The notes under the pieces were generated by a model, which worked only from the letters and a program-made list of their open reading frames with translations, was not told the origin of the DNA and made no database searches. Position numbers and translations under genes: made by a program. Shown piece after piece: positions 21,597-33,919 of a stretch of 64,000 nt of DNA. Positions within the stretch are counted from its first letter, which is position 1. Each line of letters opens with the position of its first letter. The DNA lies in assembly GCA_900074885.1 (NCBI GenBank), contig FJUW01000007.1:734704-798703 (forward strand). Direction: 5' to 3'. This stretch comes from Rhynchosporium graminicola (taxonomy: Eukaryota > Ascomycota > Leotiomycetes > Helotiales > Ploettnerulaceae).

Positions 21597-21959
21597 TTAC
21601 AGGCGTTGTCTTGTTTGCTGTTTGCTTAGCATTCGAGGACGAAGTGCAATCGGACGTATACGACCATCTTGCTTCTCAACAGCAGTTCCAAACGCCAAAC
21701 TCCAAAGTACCGTCCAATCGAACTGAATCCCCATTACCAGAAGCCATATTAATATCACAAGATTCTTACAAATCTTTTCCGCACTCAGTGAAAATCCCAT
21801 CTCTTTATACTCTCCACAAAACTTATCCTTCAGAGAATCTACTGACTCAAAACAGCCCGCCAGCCGTCTCGCACCATAATCTCCTCTCCAGATCTTGACG
21901 AAAGCACCGATTCCGATAGCCACAATCAGGAGAACGATAAAGACAATGCCCAAGATCAT
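21597..21959 (-). CDS. possible small membrane protein, uncertain model
   Basis: A minus-strand frame of 120 codons begins with a strongly hydrophobic segment (MILGIVFIVLLIVAIGIGAF), then a basic stretch and a second hydrophobic stretch near residues 67-80. In-frame sequence upstream of the ATG also reads as hydrophobic (GDLFWLA), so the true start may be in an upstream exon. The C-terminal 30 residues look like unconserved read-through. I do not recognise the family, and the frame could be chance. Confidence 0.28.
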   Translation of the reverse strand: MILGIVFIVLLIVAIGIGAFVKIWRGDYGARRLAGCFESVDSLKDKFCGEYKEMGFSLSAEKICKNLVILIWLLVMGIQFDWTVLWSLAFGTAVEKQDGRIRPIALRPRMLSKQQTRQRL

Positions 21960-24863
21960 AGCAAGCCAGAAGAGATCACCAATAGCGGTACGTTTCTAAA
22001 TTGGTGCATGGAGTGCTACTCTTGAGTGGAGGGCGGGCATTATGTGTGTTGTTCGATTAGACATCGAGTATGACTATGCGACGAAGACGACAGGATATGA
22101 GCAGATGATGAACAGTAGGTATCTTCGATGTAGGACGCTTGGATTCTGGCCTGGATTTGCTTGGTGTGATAGGTTGAGCAGGAAAGACAGTATTGAGAGT
22201 TAGGAAAGGCTATAAATGAAGTATTTTAATATACGAGAGATTGTACGAGTAAGGAGTACCGAGCGACGATGCTACAAACCCCCCTTATTTGGGGTCAGAG
22301 CAAGATATAAATAAAAATCTGCCCTCCTCACCACACGAAGGAAGCTAGCTAGCCAGCGAATTCGTACAGCCAAATCCCCACCCCTTGAAACAGAATCACA
22401 AAGCTCAGAAACCACGCGCGACGACTAGTCAACCATCTCAAGCCACGAACTAACTCCCAAAATCCTGTTCTCGAATTGGAGAACTCACTGCTTCAGAAAT
22501 ACTTCAATCTCAGGTCCCTGTCTCGCAATGATGTCGGTTGCAAAATAGGTAATCGGGGTTTATCTCGCTTGATGAACCAATGGGAGATCGATGGCAGAGA
22601 GTAATTCCAGCCTTGTGAAGTGCAGACTCGCGGCTTCAATAACGGTTACATGTGAGGGGTTTGTCTAATTCTTGATGAGATAACTTCTGTGTTGTTCTAA
22701 TCAAAACTTCTACATTGTTCTGATAAATGGATGGCAGGATTTGAGAAATGATTAGGAGCGTCTCATTTCGAGCCCACATATATCGAAATGCAATGACCTG
22801 CGAAGAAAAGGTATTGAGCTGTGTTTTGCCGAGCCAGAGGCAGGAAACCTTGCTTGCTTGAAAGTTGACGCCCTTAGAACTAATGGTGTACTATAGCCAT
22901 GCTACGAAATCGAGGTATGAAAATACCAGAGCGTATACGCGAAATGGGTAACCTGGGCAGCAGGCTCAACAAGATACCGAATCTTGTTGACCGTCCGAGC
23001 AAGGCGATGCTTCCCCATTCGGCCCACCGGCTACGAGCTACCAAACGCGGTGGACTTCTATCGCAGATTGACTCGTCTTGTAGTTTGACACCACATTCTG
23101 CGGTACAGAGCACAATCGAAGCTTCACCGTAGCAAGAAATCAAAGCATCATTAGGGACTCATGGACAACAGAAAGAGACATTCGAGCCGGACGAGCCGAC
23201 ATATCTATTACTCGGCTCCTAACCGGGCCGTATTCGAGCTCGGTTGAGGTTCACAACAGACCTCTTGCCCAGTCATCTCTCACAGGATCGGGATGCTGCA
23301 TCCCCGTTCCAGTATGGCAGTTCCCATAACAAATTCAAGACAATCAGAACACCAATTAAGCCTCGCAGCTGTGCATTTCCATACATTCAGCATCTCGGCT
23401 CTCTGCATGCTATGATGCCTTCGGTCCTTCTCTGGCACTGCTGCCAGCCATAGGGGACTGAATGCGCCTTTCCGCGGAGAGCCACTGCATAGCTGAACAG
23501 GTAGTCATATGACTGAATCGTGACGAGAAGCTGCTTTGGCTGGAAAGCACGAGAGGGGTATGGGTAGGGCTGACACTGCAGTAATCATAAATGGATAGGC
23601 TATCGATGTATAAGCAAAGCATCATCCCAGGAGTAGAACGCATGAGAAAGGAATAGGTTGGTAGCCTGCACCATCGGAGATACATCCGAATTTGGACAGG
23701 GGAGGTACCTGGACTGATACTTGCCGTTCTCATCTTAGCTCGCTCAGATGATAAAGTGGACGATTCATGCGTCGCCTCATACGAGACACCGCCGTGAGTG
23801 CTGGTCGGTGAAGAAGATAGTAATGTAACACCAGATAGCGTCCAGCTACAAACGTCTGCTTATGGAAAAAAGCTCTGGTAACGAACGGGCAAGGGTTTCT
23901 CTGTTTGGGAATGCACTTTTGCTTGTCTGGCTGAGTAAACTTTCATGCAAATAGCTGAAATGGACTAATGGAGATGAGGTAATCTAGAAAGATCTTCAAG
24001 AACCGGGATATCCATAGTTTCTCTCATCGTTCCTCGTAGGTGGTATAGTAAGGTAAGCGCTAGAAGCATGACAGAACACTCGAAGAAGAAGTTAGTCTTG
24101 CGAAGGCTAATCTGCACTTATACTAGCGCAATATTCCATAAGGCGTTCTCCGGTTGGCTGGAAGGGTCGGAAGAAACCTCACTAATCGATGTTGGAAGAT
24201 CGGAGGATTGCGGGTCATTTTTGCAAGGGACAGCTGTCAAACAATGTCTCATATTCTGGCAAATGCCGAGAGAGGCATGGCCTGAAATCTGCAGTAGGAT
24301 GCGATCGTGTTCTGCTGCGCTGCAGACCAAGATTTTGATGAGATGTTGTGGAATCGAAACGGGAGGCAGCGCAGAGCAACGCGCAGAAGAGCAAGTGGCA
24401 ATTCAATGGTCGCGCGCCTTCTCAAATTGCATGCTGCCTGGGAAAGGAGGCCTGAGGGAGGATTTCCGTGATTCAATCGAGTGATAGAGTTGAATTGAGT
24501 TGAAAGGCAAATGCCGCGGGGATTTATTACCTATGATTACTATAATTGAATCCGTACTTAGAAGTAGTCTTTTTTTTTTCCGCGCGAAGGGACTATCCTG
24601 GGACAGAAACATACCGATTGTCTCTCACATATTGCGACTCGCGAGTGTTCTCACCAGTGTCTCTTCACAATTTCCGAGTGGATGCTTCATTTGAGATGAT
24701 CGCATCTCTCTACGCAGAATCAGATGGGATGACTTGATCAATGCAAGCCAAGCCCACCAGTGATGGGAGCTGGTAGCTGGAGCAGGCAGGGGCTGCAAGT
24801 ATCCTTCCCCGGCCAGAGTGATTCATTCCATTTGATGAGACTGCTGACACAAACAAAGTCATG

Positions 24864-24899
24864 GGCAAGGCAAGGCAAGGCGAGGCGAGGCGAGGCGGG
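24864..24899. repeat. pentanucleotide repeat GGCAA/GGCGA
   Basis: Seven successive five-base units change from GGCAA to GGCGA and end in GGCGG. This is a simple-sequence repeat. Confidence 0.75.
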
Positions 24900-25688
24900 C
24901 AAAGACGTTGCAATTCGTCTGCTACGTTACGTTTCAACCAGGCCAACTCGATTTCCGCATCTCACAGTCATGGATAAGTTATGGTGCTCGTGGTTGAAAG
25001 ACGGTGGTGTTGTTGACCTATTTCACATCAGTAATATCGCTCGCTCGATACATACCTAGTAGGTAGGTAGGTACCTACGAAACCTAACTGCCGGGCATCA
25101 CTGCCGATGGAAAATCTACACAGAGCTGCTTGCTCATTTCATTATGTGGGGGACTAGAATGCACTCCGTCGAAAATCAGGGGACTTTTCGCAGGGCATCG
25201 GCTCTCCGAATGCACAATCATCGCCGGCTTATTTCTACTTTGAGATAGATGCTAGCTAGCGGTGTGTTTTGAATCATTATGTCGGCTGCGTTGCGACTAG
25301 TCGAATCAACACTGTTCTAGTGTATTTAGATTGTTCTACAAATGTTCTACGATCGCCTGGTCTCATAATCCGGTCTGTTAGTGTCCCCACTAGCCATCGT
25401 CCATCCGTGGTCCTGGAGCACTAATAGCCACTAATAGTATGAGAGGCACTTGTCACTTTGAGTGAAAGGATATGATATGATATGCTATGATATGATACCC
25501 AGACTACCAGACAAGAGAGCCCTCGAGGAATTAATTGTACGGAGTAGTATACGGATCATAGGTACCTATCCAAGAGTCTGGTATTCAAGCGTCTTCAAGT
25601 GACTGCAAACATATACCAAGTGGCATTGTTCAAGTGCAGCATAGTAGATTAATATAGCAGTCAGTCAGTAACCTGCTTGACACCATGC

Positions 25689-25724
25689 CTGCCACGACTC
25701 CACATCCTGCCACGACTCCACATC
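25689..25724. repeat. perfect 18-bp tandem duplication
   Basis: CTGCCACGACTCCACATC occurs twice without interruption, at 25689-25706 and 25707-25724, inside the long region upstream of the regulator gene. Confidence 0.85.
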
Positions 25725-26050
25725 AACACCTCGGTAGTTGTTCAAATCCACACCACATACATGGGAACGAAAAATGTGTGTTTAATTAATCATTGGTTCG
25801 TTCTTCAGCGCCTTCTGTAAACTCGACTCAACTTAACTGACTCCTGGAGACTCCACTCAACCGTCAGTTTGAGTTTATAAGTAAGTGCAACAAGCTCTAA
25901 ATCCGAACTGAACTGGAAATTACCCCTTTCCCCATCCTCATCCATCTGGCCGCCCGTGCGGAGTACATCTACGTAAACGTACATCTACGTACCAACTGTA
26001 CCGTACTCACTCGTAGCCCCATCAGCCCAGAGATCACGTCCGATCCGTTC

Positions 26051-26130
26051 TTGGCCTGGCCTGGCCTGGCCTGCCCTCTCTGCCCTCTCTGCCCTCCCCT
26101 CCCCTGCCCTGCCCTGCCCTACCTTACCTC
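26051..26130. repeat. pyrimidine-rich microsatellite (TGGCC / TGCCC / CTCTG)
   Basis: Runs of TGGCC, CTGCCCTCT and TGCCC units follow each other on the plus strand. It lies about 600-680 bases upstream of the regulator start and may be in its promoter or leader. Confidence 0.7.
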
Positions 26131-26728
26131 GCCTTGCCATCATCATCGCCCGGGCTCCCTTCACTTCCCTTCCCCTGACCAAAACATCAGTCGATCCACA
26201 ATTGTCTTCAACCTCTTCATCAAATCTCCCCTCGCCTCACATCCAACAACACCATTAACATTCTCAAGTCAACGTTATATACATACATACATATACGCTC
26301 CTCCTCCTTTTGCCAAGACGCTGCTCCGTCTCATCATAACTCATCCCGTCACAGAAACACTGCGCCCGTTCGTTTGTGTTAAATGGTGACCCAATAGCTG
26401 AGGCCTGTCTGCTCACTCCTCCTATTAATTCTCCTCGTCCCCCGCACTTCTGGAAATGAGCGTCCCGTCTCCGCCATTCCTTCACTTACGGACCGAATAA
26501 CTCCATACTCCACGCAGAGCAACATCAATCACTCCACTACCCCATATTCAAGGCGTCGAACTTGATCAACCGACTACCGCTTGGCCATCTTTGGCATATT
26601 GTCTCCAACGACTGATACACGACTTCAGTCGCCGTTGTCGAGTCGTCAAATTGAGTTTATACGCTCGATCGATAGTGCCTTCGGGCTCAACGCCGACCAT
26701 TCTTCACCCTCCGCACCCAGCGATCGCC

Positions 26729-28919
26729 ATGACTTCCTCCGTAAAGCGGGCTTGCGATGCATGCCATCGTCGAAAGGTCAAATGTGACGGCATTAATCCG
26801 TGTCGTAACTGCTCCTCCGCCCAGCTGTCCTGTACCTACCACGCCATCCCGCAGAAGAAGGGGCCCAAGGGGTCACGAGCGAAAGTCATCAGCGAGTTGC
26901 GAGAAAATCAACGACAGAGCACTCTATCTTCGAAAGTCGCGAACCGAATGAATGGAATCAGTAGTCCGCCATGTAGTCCGACTCGCACTCCTACCCCTGG
27001 CCTTCTATCGAATGACATGATCAAGGAGTGTATCGAATTCTTCTTCGCGAATATGTATTCGACCCTCCCGATCCTGCACCGTGGACGACTAGAACAGCAA
27101 GCGATGTACGCGGACCAGAACGTCGATACGTATTGTCTTCTGACTGCGTTATGCGCTTTCATGATGATACAACCTGGAATGGGAATACCAGGCGATCCTC
27201 TTGGACTTGATAGTCTTCCCGGAGCCAATCTCGTATCGGGAAATCTGTTGATGGAAGAAACCTTGAGAGTCAGAAAATCATACGATCATCTTGAGACTCC
27301 GACGTTAAATAGTTTGGTCACCAGCTTCTTCCTTTTCGGGTGTAATTTTGGTCTGGATTTGCACAACAAGGCTTGGTTCCATCTGAGAGAAGCGACAACT
27401 TTGGCACACATCCTAGACATGCAGAAGGAAGATACCTATGCGCAATTTGACATTGTTGAGTCGTCGAGAAGGCGCAGGCTTTACTGGCTACTCTTCGTCA
27501 CGGAACGGTAAGATCCTTATGGCGCAGTGTCTTTTTTTTTAGGCGACTAATCCATAACTAGAGCGTACGCACTTCAGCGACACCGACCTCTCTCACTGCA
27601 AGCGACGATAACTCTTCCTACGCAGAGCGATGATCCAACAGATGCCCAAGCTCACCATTTGAATGGTTTCATACATCTTGTCAATCTTTTCCGACCCTTC
27701 GACGATTCATTCATCGCTCTCTGGAATAAGACTCGAACAGACTGTTCTCCAGCGTACTTGTCCGCTCTTCAGAAACAACTGAATGATGCTTTACCCACGT
27801 ATCTTGATTCAACGGAGAACCAGACAGCCGACTTGAGGACAAGTCAGCAATGGTTACGTACCATGGTTTGGCAACTGAGCATTCAAAACGGATGTCTAAG
27901 TTCCGGCAATGGCGATCCAAGCATGACCTTCCAATATCCTGTCGACATCGCTCGAGATTTGATTGGAATGACTTCTCAATTCTCGCAATCGAGTATGGAA
28001 GTTCATGGGATCGGACTGGTACATTCTAGCCCTTCACTCTCCTTTTTGGGATATCCACTGATGTCTCTAGATCGAGAAACTCTTCGATGTCGCTTGCTCT
28101 CTTACTGATGTTCTGTCTCTCCTGCCTCCAAACCCGGATCCATTCCAGTTAGGCCCTCGCGACTATCTTCATGACTTTATGACTCTTCTATCTGTTCTTC
28201 GCAACGGTGATCACCGATTCCTCCCTCTCCTTCTCGCCAAAGTCAACGATGTCCTACCAAAGCTTGTCAGTCCAATGCTTCAAACTGTTCCAGACACACC
28301 GGCAGGTATGTGTGCTGATGTCGATATCTTTGACGGCTTTGGTAGTGCTGGTGTTGGTGTTGCGTCTAATTTTCCTGGATACAATGGTAACGGCACCAGT
28401 GGAGGCGGGTTCAAGATTGAGCCTGATACCGATTTCAATGGAAATGCTATTTCTGGCATGCCAACGTACGATAGGAGACTAGAGGAGTTAAGTTCGCCCG
28501 TGAACGAGAATGGCGAAAATACTCCATTCGCAAGTCCTGCGGTCCTACAAAGCCCTATAGAATATGCTGGAATGGGAGACTACAGAGGATTTCCGGGCAT
28601 GAATGCGCCACGGATAGTAAGTAATATGGGCGTACACAACCACACGAGGAACTTTGGGGAAGGTGTGGGTGGTGTCGGAAGACCTCTTGATTTCAAAAGA
28701 GAGTTTGAGAGTACGATGGGCCTACTCAGTCAGCACCGACAGATGGGGAATGGTATGGATGTAGGAAGAAGGCCTCCTTTACGACAGGACAGTGGTAATA
28801 GCTACGGTATGCCCATACCCCCACGCAGTGTGCCGGACCAATACCGGCATCTACAACGAGGGAATAGCGGTGGAAGTGTAGAAATGGGGTCTGGTGGTGG
28901 TGACATGTCATTTCGATGA
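26729..28919 (+). CDS. Zn2Cys6 transcription factor, COL-26/BglR-like
   Basis: Three exons (26729-27507, 27562-28018, 28071-28919) encode 694 residues; the introns are 54 and 52 nt. The zinc cluster has Cys9, 12, 19, 25, 28 and 35 (RACDACHRRKVKC, then CRNC and SC), followed by the basic segment KKGPKGSRAKVISELREN. The fungal-specific regulatory domain spans about residues 95-430, with ILHRGRLEQQAMYADQN, CAFMMIQPGM and SRRRRLYWLLFVTERAYALQ. The last 200 residues are Gly, Asn and Pro-rich and probably disordered. From memory, the combination closely resembles Neurospora COL-26 and Trichoderma BglR, regulators of glucose sensing and starch/cellulose use; I am fairly but not fully sure. The first in-frame ATG is 26729, preceded by a long leader with short upstream frames, suggesting translational control. 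Confidence 0.88.
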
Positions 28920-31900
28920 GACAGTCAGAATGAAGGGATCGAACAGTTACCAACACCAGCTGAGGACGTGCCAAGTTGAGTGCTCTGAAGGGAACAGCCC
29001 TCGCTGAGACATTGCCACCCCCATCGTCAAACTGATAGCTCCACAACCATGAAACTGTCGCTATCATCTGGAAAGCCCTGTAGTAGTCTACCCATGTCTA
29101 GCCACACAGCAGACACCAATCCCCGAGTATGAGATTATTGGTATCACGCTTCAGGGTGTACTTCGGCGCATAATGATTCGGCCTCCAGATACACGTATCT
29201 GAGGAAACAAATGGATAGGGACCGGAAGGGAAGGAAAGGATTGGGTTTATGAACGGCGTTCGGAATCGATTCAGGGCCTATGGTTCGATGCTATGTAAGG
29301 ATCGTCATCTCTGCGACACGACCGACCATATTTGTCTAAATATTTGGTTACCTTCTGTACGGTGCTCATAGTACTTAGCCTGTATCTTTGACAGGAATTG
29401 ACTTGTACTGTATTGAGACATGTTTCTATATTGAACAAAGTAAATCAGATTATCTTGCCTCAATTTCAGCTTCGTTGCCCATTGTTTTCACCACCTGTGT
29501 GTTATGCAAATGTGTCGCAGGTGTCTCCCAAGAACATTGCTAGTTCACTTATCCCTGGTATCACTAGAGCGTCGTTTTCTTCCTCTCCAAACAGACCTAG
29601 CGCGCGACTCGACAATATAGCAACAAAAGTTACGAGAGATTGACGACGACGACTCAGAGGGCGAGCATTGGCAATCCACGATGTATTTGTTATCTGCGCC
29701 CTCGTCACCACTTTAGTATCATGTCGGTACTGTAGGTTCTGAGTCCGGTTCTCGCTCGCACGACCCGTGTGCTCAGTTCAACATTGCATATAGTGAAGAG
29801 ATCCATGTGGATCTATCCATTTACCTAGGTGTTGAATCACACCGCCTCCTTCCTTTATTTGGTCGATCTGATTCGAGCCTACGGTACTGTACGGTGGTTC
29901 CGTACTCACTTGTGACTTTCGTTTGTCGTTGGTGGGGTGAAGTTTGATGAGATGAGATGAGATGAGATGACTTGTATGCTTTTGAGCTTCTATCTCTAGG
30001 GAGGAAGAAGGTTAGAGGCGGTGACTTTTACGGCTAGGTGGGCTGTCTTTTTGGGNNNNNNNNNNNNNNNNNNNNNNNNNNNNNNNNNNNNNNNNNNNNN
30101 NNNGGGGGGGGGGATGGGGGGAAATAGACAGGTCAACGTCAACGTGTAGTGCAATGCATACCAGCACAATAGGATTCGGGCGCCGAGTGCGCGTAGCTTG
30201 AGTATTTAGGAGGCAGGAAGAAGTAGAGAGAGGATCAGGGATGGTTTGTTGTATATTTCGCGGCTGTCATAGCGGTGTTCCTGGTTTAAGGCGTATGAGG
30301 AGGACAGGGAGGACCCTTTCTTTTATTTATGGGGGTTGGAATATGGAGATGATAGGTAGGAGGAGGAGGAAGAAGAGGTGGTATTCTTTTTTTTTTGCTT
30401 TTAATGAAATGTTTTGCGGTTGTGGTGTTAACGGGTGATAGGTAGGAAGGATATGGCTGGCTGGCTGTGTGAATGGGATAGATATTGTAGATTGGTGGGT
30501 TAGTTGTCTGGAGTAGGTAGAGTGTTAGTAGGGGTCTATGAGTAAGGATGTTGAGTTGTTAGGTCTTTCTATGAATGGATTTGAGTAGTTATTCAACCGG
30601 CAGATTTTTTTGGGATGGAGTTGTTCGTATTTGTTGGATTTCTCAGATATGATTTTTTTGGTCAAGTTAGGAGGTTGGTATGGTTGGTAGCAAGTGAAAG
30701 AAATGTGGAGACATGTAGTAAACGAGAGAGGGACCCCGGGCTTAACGGCTGTTGTATTGATGGGGCAATAACACGTCAGTCAATAAGCCCTTTTTCCTTA
30801 TTTTCAAATGGCAGGAAAAGTATGCTAGTTGAGAAAGTGGTAATGGATAATATTGGGTTTGGAAGGGGGATTTGTGAAGCTTGTAGGATTCAATAAGTGA
30901 CAGCAACGGAGATCTATTGGTGATGGCAAGAACAAAATCTCTAATACTGCTAGAGACTTGGGCACCCTTTCAATATCTCGGTACTAGTCCCTCTAGATCC
31001 TATCCTCAGCCGTTTTTAATTGATTGACATGCAACTGGCATTTCGATGCTTCTTTGAAAGAACCAGTCTTAAGCGAGAATGAGAGTCCAGGACCCGCCCA
31101 CGACTTTTGATATCAGTGAGATGCAATTGCTTCAGACCGTCGCCTCAACAAAGCGGTGTATTGCTATCGGTCCACTTGTGTGAGGACAACGATGACAAAA
31201 GAAAATAATAGGGCTCTCAAGCGAAACAAGGTTCGAAGCCAAAGTCTAAACTATGGATGATGTTCGTGGTGAGGCAAGGTGTACACTGTAAGACAAGACC
31301 TCCGATCTGCGAGTTCTCGAAACAGTGATGTCATTTTAAATCTCATTTGGGTGGTTGCTGTGTTGTTGGAGGTTGTATTTTTTTAACGAAGGGATCTTCT
31401 AAAGTGGGCTGGAGATGCCAAAGGTCGTGAAGCTTTGTGATGAGTATAGGTCGAGTGCGAGGGGTCTCCTTGTTTATATAGGTTGGAGTGGTGGCTGGAG
31501 TGGACAACGTGCGGTGATCAGATGGGATAAGATAAGACTACGACATTGGAGGGGGTTGGTGAGGGGTGATAAAACATCGTGGGGAGACGACTCGTGGTTG
31601 GGAGTATGGATATAAGAAATTTCCGTCAGCCTTCTTACGTTCTCTACTATTTCTCATCACCGATACCCTAATGTCTAAATGTTGAAAATCCACAACCAGC
31701 TGATAGACTGAAATCATTTAGTCGAGCACGGAAGATTCAAAGAGGAGATATATCAGACGAATCTCATCTCATGGTCATTGCCACTGCCACTGCCGGGAGA
31801 TCTGGGTTATATTCGACGACGCGCCGTAAGCAAAGACAGTATCATAACAGAAGTCTCCAACTCAGTTTACAACTCAAACTATTTCAGTCACGAGTGGGCT

Positions 31901-31937
31901 TTCAGGAGAGTACGTTCCACGACCAAGAACTTTCGAA
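28920..31937. other. 3.0-kb intergenic region with assembly gap
   Basis: No gene is supported. It contains a GAGAT-type microsatellite near 29947-29970 and a run of unknown bases at 30056-30103 bordered by G tracts. G/T-rich low-complexity sequence follows on the plus strand from 30104 to about 30600. Confidence 0.5.
30056..30103. other. assembly gap (48 undetermined bases)
   Basis: The run of N is preceded by GGG and followed by ten G residues, so the gap probably reflects a G-homopolymer that could not be sequenced or closed. Confidence 0.97.
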
Positions 31938-32987
31938 ATGGCGCTCGTAGCACAGCGGCCGTTCCAGCCAGAGGTCAACACTGCACCGCCATCTCCAACG
32001 TCCTCAGTATCCACGACAGTACACGCACCGCGTCCCGTAGAATTCGACTCCTCGGGATTACGGGTCTCGACTCCGATAGCTAAAGAGAGAGATTCAGAAC
32101 CGAAACCTACACCTGAACCCACTACTGTACCAGATGCAGCTGTCGCTACCACACCAATACCAATAACGAACCCAACACAAACATCACCAACGGCGGAACT
32201 TCCCCCAGCACCAAAACTAGTAGTAAACACGTCGACAATCACACCCACACCACCACGCTCAATCCTCAAAGCAGGTGACATCCATCAAGCGAAACATCCA
32301 TCAGCAGACCCGCCCACAACAACACCCAGCTCACTTAACCACACCTCCAAAGCCAAGCCCGATCTGAATCCTAAATCATCCGGCAAACGTTCACGCGGAA
32401 AGTCAATCAAAGAAGGTGCATTCTACGCATTCGTCTTGCTGCCGCTTAGTTGTTGGTACACGAGAGGTGGAAAAAACCTGGGCACTGCAGCTCCCACGAG
32501 TGCAGAAGGTAAACTTGCTGGGAGAAAGAGCGAGATGCTCGACTTGGGTGATGATAGTGGTGAAGAAAATGACGATGATGAGGATGAGAGGAGAGTTCGT
32601 GTCTCTTCCACACAGGAAGTGAGAAGGTCAATGCATAGCAGGAAGAATAGTGTCGGTCAAGCAGGCACTGATGGGGTAACGAGTAATGCCAATGTGGCGG
32701 GTCGCAGGCAAAGTTTCAGTGCGAGTGTGCCAGCAGGAGTGGTCGTGGGTTCGAGTATGGGTCACGGAAAGAGTAATAGTTTTAGCAGTATGAGAGGAGG
32801 CGGTGCAGGCTCAGGATTTGGTGCGCAGAGGAAGGAATTTGCGGATTATGGTGTCGATAAAGGCGCTGCTGCTGTGAATTGTGGTGATATGGATTTGGGT
32901 GGGGAAATGGACGGGTCGAGGTTAAGTAGGAAGCAGACTCGGACAGGGAGTCCGGCGCCGTTGAGAAGAAGACTGACCGACGTCTGA
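31938..32987 (+). CDS. disordered Pro/Thr/Ser-rich protein, unknown function
   Basis: One open frame of 349 codons starts at ATG 31938. Residues 1-150 are very rich in Pro, Thr, Ser and Ala, with a PPRSILK motif near residue 110 that resembles a phosphatase-1 or linker docking peptide but is too short to assign. Residues about 195-220 are acidic (DLGDDSGEENDDDEDERR). The rest is Ser, Gly and Arg-rich, with several RRxS-type potential phosphosites, ending SPAPLRRRLTDV. No fold, signal peptide or membrane segment is clear. Codon use looks coding throughout. A small intron near 32410-32500 cannot be excluded, because the stretch around AFYAFVLLPLSCWY differs from its surroundings. I do not recognise the family. 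Confidence 0.6.
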   Translation: MALVAQRPFQPEVNTAPPSPTSSVSTTVHAPRPVEFDSSGLRVSTPIAKERDSEPKPTPEPTTVPDAAVATTPIPITNPTQTSPTAELPPAPKLVVNTSTITPTPPRSILKAGDIHQAKHPSADPPTTTPSSLNHTSKAKPDLNPKSSGKRSRGKSIKEGAFYAFVLLPLSCWYTRGGKNLGTAAPTSAEGKLAGRKSEMLDLGDDSGEENDDDEDERRVRVSSTQEVRRSMHSRKNSVGQAGTDGVTSNANVAGRRQSFSASVPAGVVVGSSMGHGKSNSFSSMRGGGAGSGFGAQRKEFADYGVDKGAAAVNCGDMDLGGEMDGSRLSRKQTRTGSPAPLRRRLTDV

Positions 32988-33098
32988 TTGGAGGTGGGAG
33001 CTGATTCTATTCCTGTATAAGCTGGAGTTTTGAGCCAGATCACGAAAGCAAAAGTGTATGTTTAGCGTAATTTAAATATTGGCACTTTAGCTACTCAA

Positions 33099-33438
33099 CT
33101 ACTCAACGCTCCTTCGGACATCCTTTGAAGCGTCCAACTCGCTCCCGACAGGTTCTTTGGCAGGTAGCTCCGCTATGATTGGAAAATCTCCCTCGCCCGC
33201 TAACTTATACGCAGGTTTCACAAAACTGTCAGAATGGACCTGCGCTTTTTCTGGTGTAGTCAATACTGGGATATGATAATGCTGTACTTTCCTCCTCTTT
33301 ACGAGGAACCGGATACCAACAGCCAAGAGGAAGAGTAACATGGGGCCTTCTATGACTCCTGATAGCCAAGCCTTGCTGGAAGGCTTGGGTGTTGGCGTCT
33401 CTTCGGGTGGGCAGGCTATATAGGAGTTTGTGTTACAC
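33099..33438 (-). pseudogene. C-terminal fragment of a single-pass membrane protein
   Basis: Reading from 33438 to the stop at 33099, the segment begins CNTNSYIACPPEETPTPKPS, then a transmembrane helix (WLSGVIEGPMLLFLLAVGI) and a basic stop-transfer KRRK. A cytoplasmic tail with KAQVHSDSF and IAELPAKEPVGSELD follows. This Pro-linker, helix and ELPA-EPVGSEL tail is familiar from fungal surface proteins with variable ectodomains. A CAG acceptor at 33441-33439 suggests an upstream exon. I cannot find a convincing signal peptide or Cys-rich ectodomain in 33440-33900. Either the 5' part is too diverged to see, or this is a truncated gene. Confidence 0.45.
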
Positions 33439-33919
33439 CTGTGGGAGTAAGTGAGGTGCGCAACATGGTAATGATATCGTGCAGTCCGTCGAAAAAAATT
33501 AAATACATTCTAGCGAATTGCGTCAACACTAGAAGACGACAGGCCCGATTTAGTTGTCTACCCGGTGGAGGCCTGGGACTGCGCCGGTGAGAATAGTCTG
33601 AAGCCTCGCTGTTGTGATTGTTTCTGCACGCCAAGGAGTCGGAAGATTTCAAGACCATATGGCCTAGTAGCTGTGTCGCAGGTGCAACATAAACACATGC
33701 AGTCCAAAGCTTGTCATTGAACTACTGGACGCCACATTCGTCTTCCTGTCTGAAAGACTTTTCGCATCTCTGCCCTCCTGAGGCCCTCTAAGTCACAATT
33801 GCTATTGCAACTAGTAGGTGGTTGTTGCAGCAATTGTAAATCTGGCCCCCATGGCCTTGCGGCAATTACGAAGCAGGTCGATTAAAGGGTCATTTCCGGC
33901 ACTGAATGACCTTTATCTT

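Larger units (their letters stand above)
21960..26728. other. 4.8-kb gene-free region upstream of a transcription factor
   Basis: No coding sequence is supported. The right half carries several short tandem repeats (24864-24899, 25056-25078, 25468-25500, 25689-25724, 26051-26130). Several short upstream frames occur in the last 700 bases. Such a long non-coding stretch is unusual in this window and fits an extended promoter plus long 5' leader for the regulator that starts at 26729. Confidence 0.5.

Noticed and set aside
23244..24694. Several overlapping short frames on both strands
   Set aside because: They lack starts in context, splice sites and family similarity; treated as non-coding.
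31220..31245. GGTTCGAAGCC as a tRNA T-loop
   Set aside because: No matching acceptor stem, anticodon arm or D-arm could be found around it.
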